A DNA stretch of 21,373 nucleotides from SpSt-28 sp036824555 (GTDB taxonomy: Archaea; Aenigmatarchaeota; Aenigmatarchaeia; CG10238-14; SpSt-28): NCBI GenBank assembly GCA_036824555.1, contig DAISZX010000004.1, positions 1 through 21,373 of the forward strand, read 5' to 3'. A program made the translations under genes and the position numbers. Below the pieces are notes generated by a model. The model made no database searches, was not told where the DNA came from, and worked only from the letters and a program-made list of their open reading frames with translations. Shown here piece by piece: positions 14,288 through 21,373 of the stretch (position 1 is its first letter; each line of letters opens with the position of its first letter).

Positions 14288-14839
14288 ATGCCGTTGCTAG
14301 TGAAGGATTTGATGTCCAAGAAAGTCAATAAGATAGAGGATAATAAAACTGTTTATCATGCTTCTAAGCTAATGGCTAAAGAGAGGAGAGGGTATGTTAT
14401 AGTAACTAAAAATGATAAGCCAATAGGAATTCTTACAGATAGTGATGTTCTAGAAAAAGTTATAGCAAAAGGAAAGGATCCAAAAAAAGTAAGAGTTAGA
14501 GATGTGATGAGCTCACCAATAATAACCATTTCACCAGAGGAGGAAATAGTTGAGGCCTCGAGGATAATGAGAAAGAATTTGATAAAAAGGATTCCAGTGG
14601 TTAAGAATGGAAAGTTAGTAGGAATAATTACAGATACTGACATAGCACGCATTAGCCCAGAGTTTATTAACATAATCGAGGAAAGACTCAAGGCAAAGGA
14701 TGAAGGTATAGAGCCAGAAAGAAAAGAAGGAAGAATTAGCGGTTTTTGTGAAGAATGTGGTAATTACTTTGATATGCTTTATTATTTTGATGGTAGATGG
14801 ATTTGTGAGAAATGTAAGGAATCGGAGGAAAAAGATTAG
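14288..14839 (+). CDS. Two-CBS-domain protein with C-terminal zinc ribbon
   Basis: The 183 residues contain two CBS repeats (about 6-60 and 72-130), each with the typical VxDLMS/VRDVMSSP start and the GIxTDxD end (GILTDSDVL, GIITDTDIA). Together they form one Bateman module that usually binds adenine nucleotides or SAM. A linker (130-150) leads to a zinc ribbon with C154, C157, C173 and C176 (CEEC...CEKC). There is no fused enzyme domain, so it is likely a sensor or adaptor, possibly acting on nucleic acid or a protein partner through the ribbon. It has a clear TATA box and is followed after 22 bases by another CBS protein, so the two are probably one operon. Confidence 0.85.
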   Translation: MPLLVKDLMSKKVNKIEDNKTVYHASKLMAKERRGYVIVTKNDKPIGILTDSDVLEKVIAKGKDPKKVRVRDVMSSPIITISPEEEIVEASRIMRKNLIKRIPVVKNGKLVGIITDTDIARISPEFINIIEERLKAKDEGIEPERKEGRISGFCEECGNYFDMLYYFDGRWICEKCKESEEKD

Positions 14840-14861
14840 TTCTTAAACTTTAAAAAAAGAT

Positions 14862-15662
14862 ATGGAAGTTAAACTAGAGAGAGTAGGTATAGATAGAAAA
14901 AACAAAATTGTCTCAATATCTTCTTCTAATCCTTTTGTTGCCTATATTGGAGAAAAATTGATTGATGTATGTAAAAGGCTATCAGAGAGTGGACATAGAA
15001 GTTTGCCTGTTGTTGATAAAAAAATGCAACTTAAGGGAATAGTTACCATAACAGATATCTTGAACTTGTTTATTAGCGGTGGTAGCCTGAATGCTTATGT
15101 TGAGAGTATAATGTCTAGGGAAGTTATTTCCTGCGAGGAAAACGAGACAATAGAGTATGTGCTACAAAAAATGAAAATCTCGAAGAGAGGCAGGCTACCA
15201 GTTTTATCAAAAAATAAAGTTATAGGTATTGTTTCAGAGGCTGATTTTATTCTAGCTACGAGAGAGTTTAATGTTTTAGAAGATATTAAGATTGGAGAAG
15301 TCATGACAAGAAAACCATTTTTCGTTCCACCTTCATTTAGCGTTAGGGAAATTATTAGAACCATGGTAAATGGAAAGTATAGAAGATTACCAGTTGTAGA
15401 TAATGGCGTTTTAGTTGGTTATGTAACGTCCAATTCTCTTTTTAAAAAATTGGTAGAAAATTCTTTTTCTGAGGATTTTCTAAATAGAAGAATATTTGAT
15501 GTGATGACAAAAAATCCAATAGCTGTGCAACCATCAGAAAGTTTATCTTCTGTGATAAAAACGATGAAAGAGAAAAAGATTAGTTCCATGTTAATAGCCA
15601 GCGAAAAAAACAAGTTGGAAGGAATATTCACAGAGAGAGATTATTTAAATTTACTAGTTTAG
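14862..15662 (+). CDS. Four-CBS-domain protein
   Basis: The 266 residues are built of four CBS repeats, that is two Bateman modules. Repeat ends are visible as GIVTITDILNL, GIVSEADFI, GYVTSNSLF and GIFTERDYLNLL, with starts such as VESIMSREV, IGEVMTRKP and IFDVMTKNP. A short N-terminal strand region (about 1-25) precedes them. No other domain is attached, so it probably senses adenylates or a related ligand and regulates a partner. The 22-base spacing after the CBS/zinc-ribbon gene suggests the two products may act together. The target enzyme is not evident from the neighbours. Confidence 0.88.
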   Translation: MEVKLERVGIDRKNKIVSISSSNPFVAYIGEKLIDVCKRLSESGHRSLPVVDKKMQLKGIVTITDILNLFISGGSLNAYVESIMSREVISCEENETIEYVLQKMKISKRGRLPVLSKNKVIGIVSEADFILATREFNVLEDIKIGEVMTRKPFFVPPSFSVREIIRTMVNGKYRRLPVVDNGVLVGYVTSNSLFKKLVENSFSEDFLNRRIFDVMTKNPIAVQPSESLSSVIKTMKEKKISSMLIASEKNKLEGIFTERDYLNLLV

Positions 15663-15788
15663 TTATAGCTCCACGCTATTACTTATGGAAGTGGGTTTGT
15701 GAGTTTAAATAAGAAGAGATTTAGCTGCTCGAATGATTAAATCCATAATAACTTCTTAAAAATAGCTTTCGTTTCGATTAAAGTTTTG

Positions 15789-16298
15789 CTATATTAATTC
15801 AAATGTATCTATAACTTCATATATAGGTCCCTTCCAAGTTAAAGTGCTTTTCATCAAGCGTATTGAGTCTACGTAGATTACATCGTTTATTTCAGCTTTT
15901 GAAAATTCTATAAGCTTTTTCCTATCAGTAACTCTCTTAACTCTAAATAAAGTTAAGTGTGGCGGCTTTACATCACCACCAATTTCTTTTTTTATCGCTT
16001 CGCTCAAATCATTCAAACCAACAACTTCTATAGCTATAACTCTAGGAAAGTTTAAATCAGGAATAAATTTAACTTTTGTTAATCTAACTTCTCTTCTATT
16101 AAACTTTTTAGACAACTCGTTTAATCTTAGCTTTATTTCTCTAATTTCGTTTTCAGTCTTTTCTCCTAAAAAAGAAAGTGTTATGTGCATGTTTTCTTTT
16201 TCTACTTCCTTTCCCTCAACACATTTGCTAATGTTTTTCTGCAACTCGTAGACCTTCTCAGATTTTATGGGATAAACAGCTACAAAACATCTAACCAT
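15789..16298 (-). CDS. thpR: RNA 2',3'-cyclic phosphodiesterase (2H family)
   Basis: The 169 residues belong to the LigT/ThpR group of 2H phosphoesterases, which open 2',3'-cyclic phosphates on RNA ends to 2'-phosphates. Both HxTx motifs are present: HITL (H38, T40) and HLTL (H114, T116). The N-terminal MVRCFVAVYP is typical. Length is slightly under the common 175-190. A TTTTATTTAG stretch on the minus strand (16319-16328) lies about 25 bases before the ATG, suggesting leaderless transcription. The gene is divergent from the PRC-barrel gene. A 126-base gap (15663-15788) separates its 3' end from the convergent CBS gene, and nothing further is seen there. Confidence 0.92.
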   Translation of the reverse strand: MVRCFVAVYPIKSEKVYELQKNISKCVEGKEVEKENMHITLSFLGEKTENEIREIKLRLNELSKKFNRREVRLTKVKFIPDLNFPRVIAIEVVGLNDLSEAIKKEIGGDVKPPHLTLFRVKRVTDRKKLIEFSKAEINDVIYVDSIRLMKSTLTWKGPIYEVIDTFELI

Positions 16299-16340
16299 AA
16301 CCTTTATTTACTTGCTTTCTAAATAAAATGAGGTGAAAGG
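16299..16340. promoter_or_regulatory. Divergent thpR / PRC-barrel start region with a strong Shine-Dalgarno site
   Basis: Only 42 bases separate the two starts. The plus strand has GAGGTGA (16330-16336) 4 bases before ATG 16341, so the PRC gene uses leadered translation. The minus strand has a TATA-like element (16319-16328) for a leaderless thpR. The plus-strand promoter must therefore lie partly inside thpR. Confidence 0.6.
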
Positions 16341-16604
16341 ATGCCAGCTAAGAATGTGAGAGTCTCTGAGATGATTGGGAAATCAATAATAAGCGCAGAA
16401 ACTGGAAAGAAGTTGGGGATAGTAGCTAACATAGAGTTTATTGCAGAGACAGGAGAGCTTCTAAACATTGTAGTTGAGGATGCAACAAGAAGCTTGTTGG
16501 ACTTGAATGTTAGAAGTGATTCAAAAGGAAGACCACTTATACCATTTTCTGCAGTAAGGTCGGTTGGAGATTTTGTAGTTGTGACAGAGAGTGAATTAAT
16601 CTAA
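16341..16604 (+). CDS. PRC-barrel domain protein
   Basis: The protein is 87 residues, a single PRC-barrel. It shows VRVSEMIGKSIISAETGKKL, the hallmark GKKLGIV strand turn, ELLNIVVED, then RPLIPFSAVRSVGDFVVV. Similar stand-alone PRC-barrel proteins are common in archaea. They are related to the RimM C-terminal domain and are thought to mediate RNA or protein contacts. It starts behind a strong Shine-Dalgarno site. Its last 9 bases overlap the 3' end of the convergent hel308 gene. The specific role is unknown. Confidence 0.85.
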   Translation: MPAKNVRVSEMIGKSIISAETGKKLGIVANIEFIAETGELLNIVVEDATRSLLDLNVRSDSKGRPLIPFSAVRSVGDFVVVTESELI

Positions 16605-18764
16605 TATTAGAGAGGTTTGCCTTTCCTTAACTTCTTTCTTTCCCTCCAGTTGGTTTTTTATTTTTAAAGCAATTTTTTCACCAACTACTCTACTTATAAT
16701 TTCTATCGGGGCTTTTCTAAGATCTTCCAAAGTTTTAAATCCATAGTTATAAAGCCTTCTAGCTCTTATCCTTCCTATACCTTCCAGCATGATTAGCGGT
16801 AATAATTCTTCCTTTACTCCTTTTTCCATTCTAAGCCTCAATTTTTTCAAAGGTGTCAATACTTCCTTCTTCTTAATAACTAGCGCGATTTCATGTAAGG
16901 AATAAAGAAGCCAATCAGCTATTTGGATGCGAGAGTACAATTCTCCTGGAGTTAATGAATATTTTTGAAGTATTTCTTCTTCACTTTTTTCATTAATCCA
17001 ATCTTCGAAAATCTTCGCCATCTTTATACTTTTCCCAAATTCTTCATAATCATACTCATCAGAGGGAACTTCAATTAGTAGCTCATTCTTTCTATTTTCT
17101 ATTGTAGATTCGACCTCATCTAACTCTCCTATCCTTATTGATAAAAGTGGCTTCATTTCTATGGAAGAAGAAATTAAGTGGAGAAATGAAAATTCCGTAA
17201 ATTTATTTCCAGACTTCAAAGCATCGAGGAAAATTTTTCCGGTTAATGGGTCGATGTATAGTTCTGATATTCTTTTTCCCAATCTTGTTGCTTCAATCTT
17301 TTCTTCCTCGATTTTAATAAATCCCCAATCCTTTAAGTATTGTAGAATATTTTCGATTTCTTCCTCTATCATAGAAATATCCCCATACTTAAAGGCGAAG
17401 AATGTAGATGAGAAAAACTCAAAAATTGATTTTTTCCTTTTACAAAATTCGCTTGAGATAAGAGCCAGTATATGCATTCTAAGAGCTGGTTCTGAAGCGA
17501 GTTTTGATGTAATCGGTTCTGGTTCACCAAAAATAAACCTTTCCATAAGCTCTTCAGCATCGTCTTCATTTTTAGCAACTATAATTGATTCTCCATAGCT
17601 GTCGAATCTCGGTCTTCCTGCTCTACCAATCATCTGATAATATTCCAGGGTTGGAATGTAAATAGAGCCATACAAGGGATGATATCTTTTTAAATCTTTT
17701 ATTAAAACTCTAAACGCTGGTAAATCTACTCCAGCGGCTAACGTTGTTGTAGCAACCAATACTTTTATCAAACCACTTCTAAAATTTTCCTCTATTAACC
17801 TTCTTTGCTTTCCAACTAATCCAGAATGATGAAATGCTACACCATTCTTAACACATTTCGCAAGTCTTCTACATTGTTCTGTCGGAACTTCCAGAGCATT
17901 TTCAATTTCCTCAGAAACTTTTTTAAGTAATTCAGCATCGCTTTTACCTAATTTATTGGCAACAATTTTTGATAATCTTTCTGCTAATGCCTCTGTAGAC
18001 TTCCTCGTTGAACAAAATATCAGTATTTGTTTGTTTTTGTTTAACGTATCCAAAACTATTGCTTCCTCAACATCAAGTTGCTTTTCTAGTTCGATAGTCG
18101 TATATCCAGGGAATTTAATTTTTGAGTCGTACGCAACACCTTGATAAAGCTTTACAGGCCTAAACTCGCTTTTCAAGAGCTCAGCATTTAGCCATTCCGC
18201 CAACTCTTCAGCGTTTTTTATCGTTGCAGACAAACCAACTATTTGAAGATTTTTAACGATTTTTCTCATCTTTGTTATCAAAATCTCTAGGGTTGGTCCT
18301 CTTGAATAGTCAGTTAATAAATGTATTTCGTCTAAAATTAATAGGCCAACATCTCTAATCCATTCAGCCCCATGTCTTATTAAAGATTCGACTTTCTCGT
18401 TAGTAGCAATGATTATATCATAATTTTGAAGCCATGGATCGCTTGAATCGAAATCAGAAACAGAGATTGCTACTTTATATTCATTAAAGAATTTCGAAAA
18501 CTCTTCATACTTTTCAAAAGCTAGTGCAACTAAGGGTGAAGTATACAAAACCTTTCTACCCCTTTCTAAAGTTTTTATGGAAGAAAGGATTGCCATTAGT
18601 GTCTTTCCAGAGGCTGTGGGAGTGGAAACAATACAATTTTTTTCAAAAAGCTTCCTCTCTATAAATTCTTTTTGTGGTGGATAAAATTCTTCAATCCTTT
18701 TACTTTTTATTTTTTCAATCCACTTTTCTTCAAATCCAAAATTCTTCAATTCATCAACTTTCAT
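16596..18764 (-). CDS. hel308: Hel308-type Ski2-like DNA helicase
   Basis: Hel308 unwinds lagging-strand-like forks and removes proteins at stalled forks. The 722 residues show the Q motif (YPPQ, Q31), Walker A TPTASGKT (48-55), DEIH (145-148), SAT (179-181), CSTRKS (251-256), ATTTLAAGVDLPA (338-350) and QMIGRAGRP (377-385). The winged-helix and ratchet domains follow. A helix-hairpin-helix near the C terminus (LEGIGRIRARRLYNYGF) is diagnostic of Hel308. The chain ends KERQTSLILD, where Q-x-x-L may be a degenerate PCNA-binding motif lacking the usual aromatics. It is divergent from kae1 across a 43-base region and convergent with the PRC gene. Confidence 0.95.
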   Translation of the reverse strand: MKVDELKNFGFEEKWIEKIKSKRIEEFYPPQKEFIERKLFEKNCIVSTPTASGKTLMAILSSIKTLERGRKVLYTSPLVALAFEKYEEFSKFFNEYKVAISVSDFDSSDPWLQNYDIIIATNEKVESLIRHGAEWIRDVGLLILDEIHLLTDYSRGPTLEILITKMRKIVKNLQIVGLSATIKNAEELAEWLNAELLKSEFRPVKLYQGVAYDSKIKFPGYTTIELEKQLDVEEAIVLDTLNKNKQILIFCSTRKSTEALAERLSKIVANKLGKSDAELLKKVSEEIENALEVPTEQCRRLAKCVKNGVAFHHSGLVGKQRRLIEENFRSGLIKVLVATTTLAAGVDLPAFRVLIKDLKRYHPLYGSIYIPTLEYYQMIGRAGRPRFDSYGESIIVAKNEDDAEELMERFIFGEPEPITSKLASEPALRMHILALISSEFCKRKKSIFEFFSSTFFAFKYGDISMIEEEIENILQYLKDWGFIKIEEEKIEATRLGKRISELYIDPLTGKIFLDALKSGNKFTEFSFLHLISSSIEMKPLLSIRIGELDEVESTIENRKNELLIEVPSDEYDYEEFGKSIKMAKIFEDWINEKSEEEILQKYSLTPGELYSRIQIADWLLYSLHEIALVIKKKEVLTPLKKLRLRMEKGVKEELLPLIMLEGIGRIRARRLYNYGFKTLEDLRKAPIEIISRVVGEKIALKIKNQLEGKKEVKERQTSLILD

Positions 18765-18807
18765 ATTTCATAATTGTTTTATTAATTATGTTTATGAAGT
18801 GGTTAGA
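18765..18807. promoter_or_regulatory. Shared hel308 / kae1 divergent promoter region
   Basis: AT-rich TTTTATTAAT (18777-18786) is centred about 26 bases before ATG 18808 of kae1. The nearly palindromic ATTAATTAT (18781-18789) lies about 21 bases before the hel308 ATG on the other strand. The two TATA-like elements overlap, so the two genes may compete for TBP. Confidence 0.5.
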
Positions 18808-19794
18808 ATGAAAAAAATGATTTCTCTCGGGATAGAGGGAACTGCGCATACTTTTGGAATAGGAATAGTTTCTGAGGATGGAAAGATTTTGGCAGATGAA
18901 AGAGAGGTATATATTCCACCAGAGGGTAAAGGAATAATTCCGAATGAAGCGAAGGAACATCATGAAAGGGTAGCTTTTAAAATTTTAGAAAGAGCGATTG
19001 CTTCTGCTGGTATTTCTTTTGAAGACGTAAGTTTAATTTCTTACTCTGCTGGACCAGGATTACCACCACCTCTTCTTTTTACGGCTAAGTTTGCAAAAAG
19101 TTTGTCAGAGAAATTTTCTAAACCTCTAGTAAAAGTTCATCATGGCATTGCTCACATAGAAATTGGAAGATTGTTAACTGGTTGTAAAGATGCAGTAATT
19201 GTTTATCTATCTGGGGGCCACAACGCGATTCTTGCTTTTATAGACGATTCTTACAAGGTTTTTGGAGAGACACAAGATATAACTATAGGCAATCTTTTAG
19301 ATACTATTGCCAGAGAAATGGGTCTTCCAATGCCCGGGGGTCCTAAAATTGAAGAGTTGGCGAAGAGGGGAAAGAATTATATTTACTTACCATATTCAGT
19401 AAAGGGTATGGACGTATCCTTTACAGGAATTCAGACTGCAGTATTAAAATTAATTTCAGAAGGGGTTAATAAGGAAGATATAGCCTTTTCTTTACAAGAG
19501 ACATGCTTTGCTATGCTGACGGAAGTCTCTGAAAGAGCCTTGGCACATACAGAAAAGAATGAACTTTTATTGGTAGGTGGAGTAGCTTCTAATAAAAGAT
19601 TGCAGGAAATGATGGGTAAGATGTGTGAAGAAAGAGGGGCAAAATTTTACGTAGTTCCTCCCAAATATTCTTCTGATAATGGTGTTATGATAGCCTATAC
19701 AGGTCTATTAGCTTATAAAAGAGGGCTTCACAACCCATTTAAAGATTTAATAAAGTCAAAATGGAGGATAGACGAAGTAAAGTGGTTTATTTAA
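18808..19794 (+). CDS. kae1: tRNA N6-threonylcarbamoyladenosine synthesis protein Kae1 (TsaD family)
   Basis: Kae1 is the catalytic subunit of the archaeal KEOPS complex that makes t6A37 in ANN-decoding tRNAs. The product has 328 residues from this start. It shows LGIEGTAHTFGIGIV at the N terminus, SAGPGLPPPL, the metal-binding HHGIAHIE, YLSGGHNAI, MPGGPKIEELA, GGVASNKRL and SSDNGVMIAYTG, all characteristic of Kae1. No Bud32 kinase is fused. In-frame starts are GTG 18799, ATG 18808 and ATG 18817; ATG 18808 is preferred because the TATA-like element is about 26 bases upstream. ATG 18817 would match the shorter N terminus of many homologues. The tRNA-Thr(CGT) in this window is a predicted substrate class. 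Confidence 0.95.
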   Translation: MKKMISLGIEGTAHTFGIGIVSEDGKILADEREVYIPPEGKGIIPNEAKEHHERVAFKILERAIASAGISFEDVSLISYSAGPGLPPPLLFTAKFAKSLSEKFSKPLVKVHHGIAHIEIGRLLTGCKDAVIVYLSGGHNAILAFIDDSYKVFGETQDITIGNLLDTIAREMGLPMPGGPKIEELAKRGKNYIYLPYSVKGMDVSFTGIQTAVLKLISEGVNKEDIAFSLQETCFAMLTEVSERALAHTEKNELLLVGGVASNKRLQEMMGKMCEERGAKFYVVPPKYSSDNGVMIAYTGLLAYKRGLHNPFKDLIKSKWRIDEVKWFI

Positions 19795-19812
19795 TGGTTA
19801 AAAAATTAAGAT

Positions 19813-20022
19813 ATGATACTGAAAAGAGAGACTTTTGATAAATTTCTAAAAAAGTTTGGTGCTAAGAGAGTTTCGCCAGAAGCTGCTGAATTTCTTGCTA
19901 GATATATGGAAGAGAAGGCTCTGTTACTTCTTAAGGAAGCAAAGGGTTATGCAGAACACGCAAAAAGAAGCACTGTTCTACAAGAAGACATAAAGCTTGC
20001 AAGAAAGAATCTAAATTTATAG
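19813..20022 (+). CDS. Archaeal histone
   Basis: The 69 residues form a single histone fold. AKRVSPEAAEFLARYMEEKA covers the first loop and long central helix. AEHAKRSTVLQEDIKLARKN covers the second loop and third helix, with R52 and T54 in the R-x-T DNA-contact motif and D59 making the usual salt bridge. The common archaeal RKT is RST here. The N-terminal helix (RETFDKFLKKFG) differs from the frequent IPxAPxxRxIK form. A short C-terminal NLNL follows and there is no eukaryote-like tail. TTTATTTA at about 19787-19794, overlapping the end of kae1, is centred about 23 bases before the ATG, so the gene likely has its own promoter. Confidence 0.92.
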   Translation: MILKRETFDKFLKKFGAKRVSPEAAEFLARYMEEKALLLLKEAKGYAEHAKRSTVLQEDIKLARKNLNL

Positions 20023-20050
20023 CCTTTAACATTACATTTTAAAATCATTT

Positions 20051-20983
20051 ATGAAGATTGAAGAGCTTTTACAAGAATTAGAGAGAAAATCGGGTTTGAG
20101 TAGAGAGGAGTTGATGAAAAGAATAGAGAAAAAAATAAACGAGCTTGATAACTTGATAACTATAGAAGGTGCTATTTATTTAGTTGGTAGAGAGCTAGGT
20201 ATAGAGCTTCCTTCCGAAAGAAGGAGAGTTACCATATCTAGCATAGTTCCAGGAATGAGAAGAGTTAGCTTTATTGGAAGGGTATTTAAGATTTCGAGAA
20301 TCGTTGAGTTTGGGGTTGGGAGGAAGGGAAAAGTTGTTAATCTTTTTGTCGGAGATTCCACAGGGTATGTTAAGATACCGTTATGGAATGAACAAGTTAG
20401 TTTCGTAGATGAGAAAAAGATAACTATAGGTTCTTTGGTGCAAGTTATAAATGGTTTTTCAAGAGAAGGAATCTATGGCGAGGTAGAAGTTTCCTTAGGA
20501 AAGCTTGGTATGTTGAAAGTTCTTGATGTTGAAATTCCAGAAATTCCTAGTGCAGAGGAGCTTGTCCAGAAATTTTCGTCATTTGAAAAGACTAAAATCA
20601 AAGACATTAAACCTGGAAATTTTGAGATAGTTGGTTTTATAGTGAAAGTTTTCAAATCGAATTTTGTTTACAATTCTAATGGGGAAAAAATAATGGTCGT
20701 TCCAACTTTAATGGATGATGGAACAGGAGATATAAGGGTTTCTTTTTTTAGGGAACTGGCCGAAACATTAGTTGGAGTAAGCGTTGATGAGCTGGAGAGG
20801 ATTGAAGAGAATGAGAGAAAGAGTTTTATCGAAGAGAGAATTTTAGGCAAGGAAATTATCGTAGAAGGAAGAGTGAGGAAAAACGAAATGTATGATAGAC
20901 TAGAAATGATAGCAACTAATATCAAACCTTTTAACCCTACAGAGGAAAGTTATAAATTGGTGGAGGAGTTAGAAAATGAGTGA
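20051..20983 (+). CDS. rpa: Replication protein A, single-stranded DNA-binding protein
   Basis: The 310 residues resemble euryarchaeal RPA large subunits. The N-terminal helical part is ELLQELERKSGLSREELMKR...EGAIYLVGRELGI, about 1-55. The first OB fold (about 58-155) has VSFIGRVFKISRIVEF, VVNLFVGDSTGYVKIPLW and GSLVQV. The second OB fold (about 180-295) has FEIVGFIVKVFKSNFVY, TLMDDGTGDIRVSFF and EIIVEGRVRKNE. No C-terminal zinc finger is present, unlike some RPA41-type proteins. It coats ssDNA in replication and recombination. Its last 8 bases overlap radA, and this linkage supports a joint role in strand exchange. Confidence 0.92.
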   Translation: MKIEELLQELERKSGLSREELMKRIEKKINELDNLITIEGAIYLVGRELGIELPSERRRVTISSIVPGMRRVSFIGRVFKISRIVEFGVGRKGKVVNLFVGDSTGYVKIPLWNEQVSFVDEKKITIGSLVQVINGFSREGIYGEVEVSLGKLGMLKVLDVEIPEIPSAEELVQKFSSFEKTKIKDIKPGNFEIVGFIVKVFKSNFVYNSNGEKIMVVPTLMDDGTGDIRVSFFRELAETLVGVSVDELERIEENERKSFIEERILGKEIIVEGRVRKNEMYDRLEMIATNIKPFNPTEESYKLVEELENE

Positions 20984-21373
20984 GAAAGAAATTAGGCTGG
21001 AAGATATTCCTGGAATAGGTCCAAAAACCGCTGAAAAATTGAGAGAAGTTGGCTTTACAGATCCTATGGCAATTGCTGTAATTTCTCCTTCTGAACTTGC
21101 TGCGATTGCCGAAATTGGGGAGACACAGGCTGCAAAAATCATAGCTGCTGTTAGAGAAATTTTGGATATAGGTTTAGTGACGGCAGATAAAATACTTGAA
21201 AGAAAACAAAAAGCTTTGAGAATAACAACAGGTTCTAAAGCATTAGACAATTTGCTTGGCGGTGGAGTAGAAACGCAAGCAATAACGGAAACATATGGTG
21301 CCTTTGGTAGTGGAAAAACGCAACTAGCTCATCAGCTTTCCGTAAATGTTCAATTGCCACCAGAAAAGGGGGG
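20976..21373 (+). CDS. radA: DNA repair and recombination protein RadA, N-terminal part, truncated by the window edge
   Basis: RadA is the archaeal Rad51/RecA recombinase. The 132 residues present show the N-terminal helix-hairpin-helix domain (LEDIPGIGPKTAEKLREVGF), the polymerization and linker region, TTGSKALDNLLGGGVETQAI, and Walker A as GAFGSGKT (108-115) followed by QLAHQLSVNVQLPPEKGG. Walker A is usually GEFGSGKT; the Ala at 109 is unusual but the P-loop residues remain. ATG 20976 is supported by a Shine-Dalgarno-like GGTGGAG (20959-20965) inside the end of rpa, and the two genes overlap by 8 bases. The frame is open to the window edge. No intein is visible before that point. Confidence 0.95.
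   Translation, partial: MSEKEIRLEDIPGIGPKTAEKLREVGFTDPMAIAVISPSELAAIAEIGETQAAKIIAAVREILDIGLVTADKILERKQKALRITTGSKALDNLLGGGVETQAITETYGAFGSGKTQLAHQLSVNVQLPPEKG

Noticed and set aside
16596..16622. PCNA-binding (PIP) box at the Hel308 C terminus
   Set aside because: QTSLILD has the Gln and Leu but lacks the paired aromatic residues, so it is noted only as a possible degenerate motif.
17161..17598. Plus-strand 145-codon frame inside hel308
   Set aside because: It is the Ser/Ile-rich antisense shadow of the helicase and has no domain signature.

Overview
The window is archaeal and looks like a scaffold from a metagenome-type assembly. It has a 100-base run of N at 1573-1672. It encodes an archaeal histone, a B-family DNA polymerase, a PolD small-subunit relative, RPA, RadA, Hel308, a Hjc-like resolvase, the termination nuclease FttA, an archaeal proteasome beta subunit and Kae1. 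TATA-like elements lie about 25 bases before several start codons, which suggests leaderless transcripts. The DNA is AT-rich, while both tRNAs have nearly all-GC stems and the proteins are rich in K, E, I and R. That combination suggests a thermophile, but this is inference. Histone plus RPA and RadA fits a euryarchaeal or DPANN-type lineage; I cannot name the phylum from sequence alone.

Layout. Positions 1-1261 (minus strand) hold a partial unknown gene and an AmmeMemoRadiSam-type protein that has lost its radical-SAM cysteines. tRNA-Thr(CGT) and the scaffold gap follow. Next come a frameshifted HAD hydrolase and the overlapping secF-secD pair. An intron-containing tRNA-Glu(TTC) on the minus strand follows, then a metallophosphoesterase with altered metal ligands and a small winged-helix protein. 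A 464-base gene-free stretch (6549-7012) carries a hairpin and a degenerate 20-base periodic array. It leads into a compact plus-strand run: small winged-helix protein, DP1 relative, PolB, proteasome beta, FttA, winged-helix protein, Hjc-like nuclease and two CBS-domain proteins. The right part has thpR (minus) divergent from a PRC-barrel gene, hel308 (minus) divergent from kae1, then histone, RPA and the start of radA.

How the genes work together. Most of the window is information processing: replication (DP1 relative, PolB, RPA), recombination and fork repair (Hel308, Hjc-like, RadA), chromatin (histone), transcription termination (FttA), tRNA maturation or modification (Kae1, ThpR) and protein quality control or export (proteasome, SecDF).

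Most notable observations. (1) The DP1 relative keeps its N-terminal, OB-fold and extreme C-terminal segments but lacks the stretch holding the Mre11-like exonuclease motifs. (2) The AmmeMemoRadiSam homologue has no CxxxCxxC. (3) A 20-base periodic, iteron-like array lies directly upstream of the wHTH-DP1-PolB run. (4) Several hydrolase relatives in the left half have lost catalytic residues.
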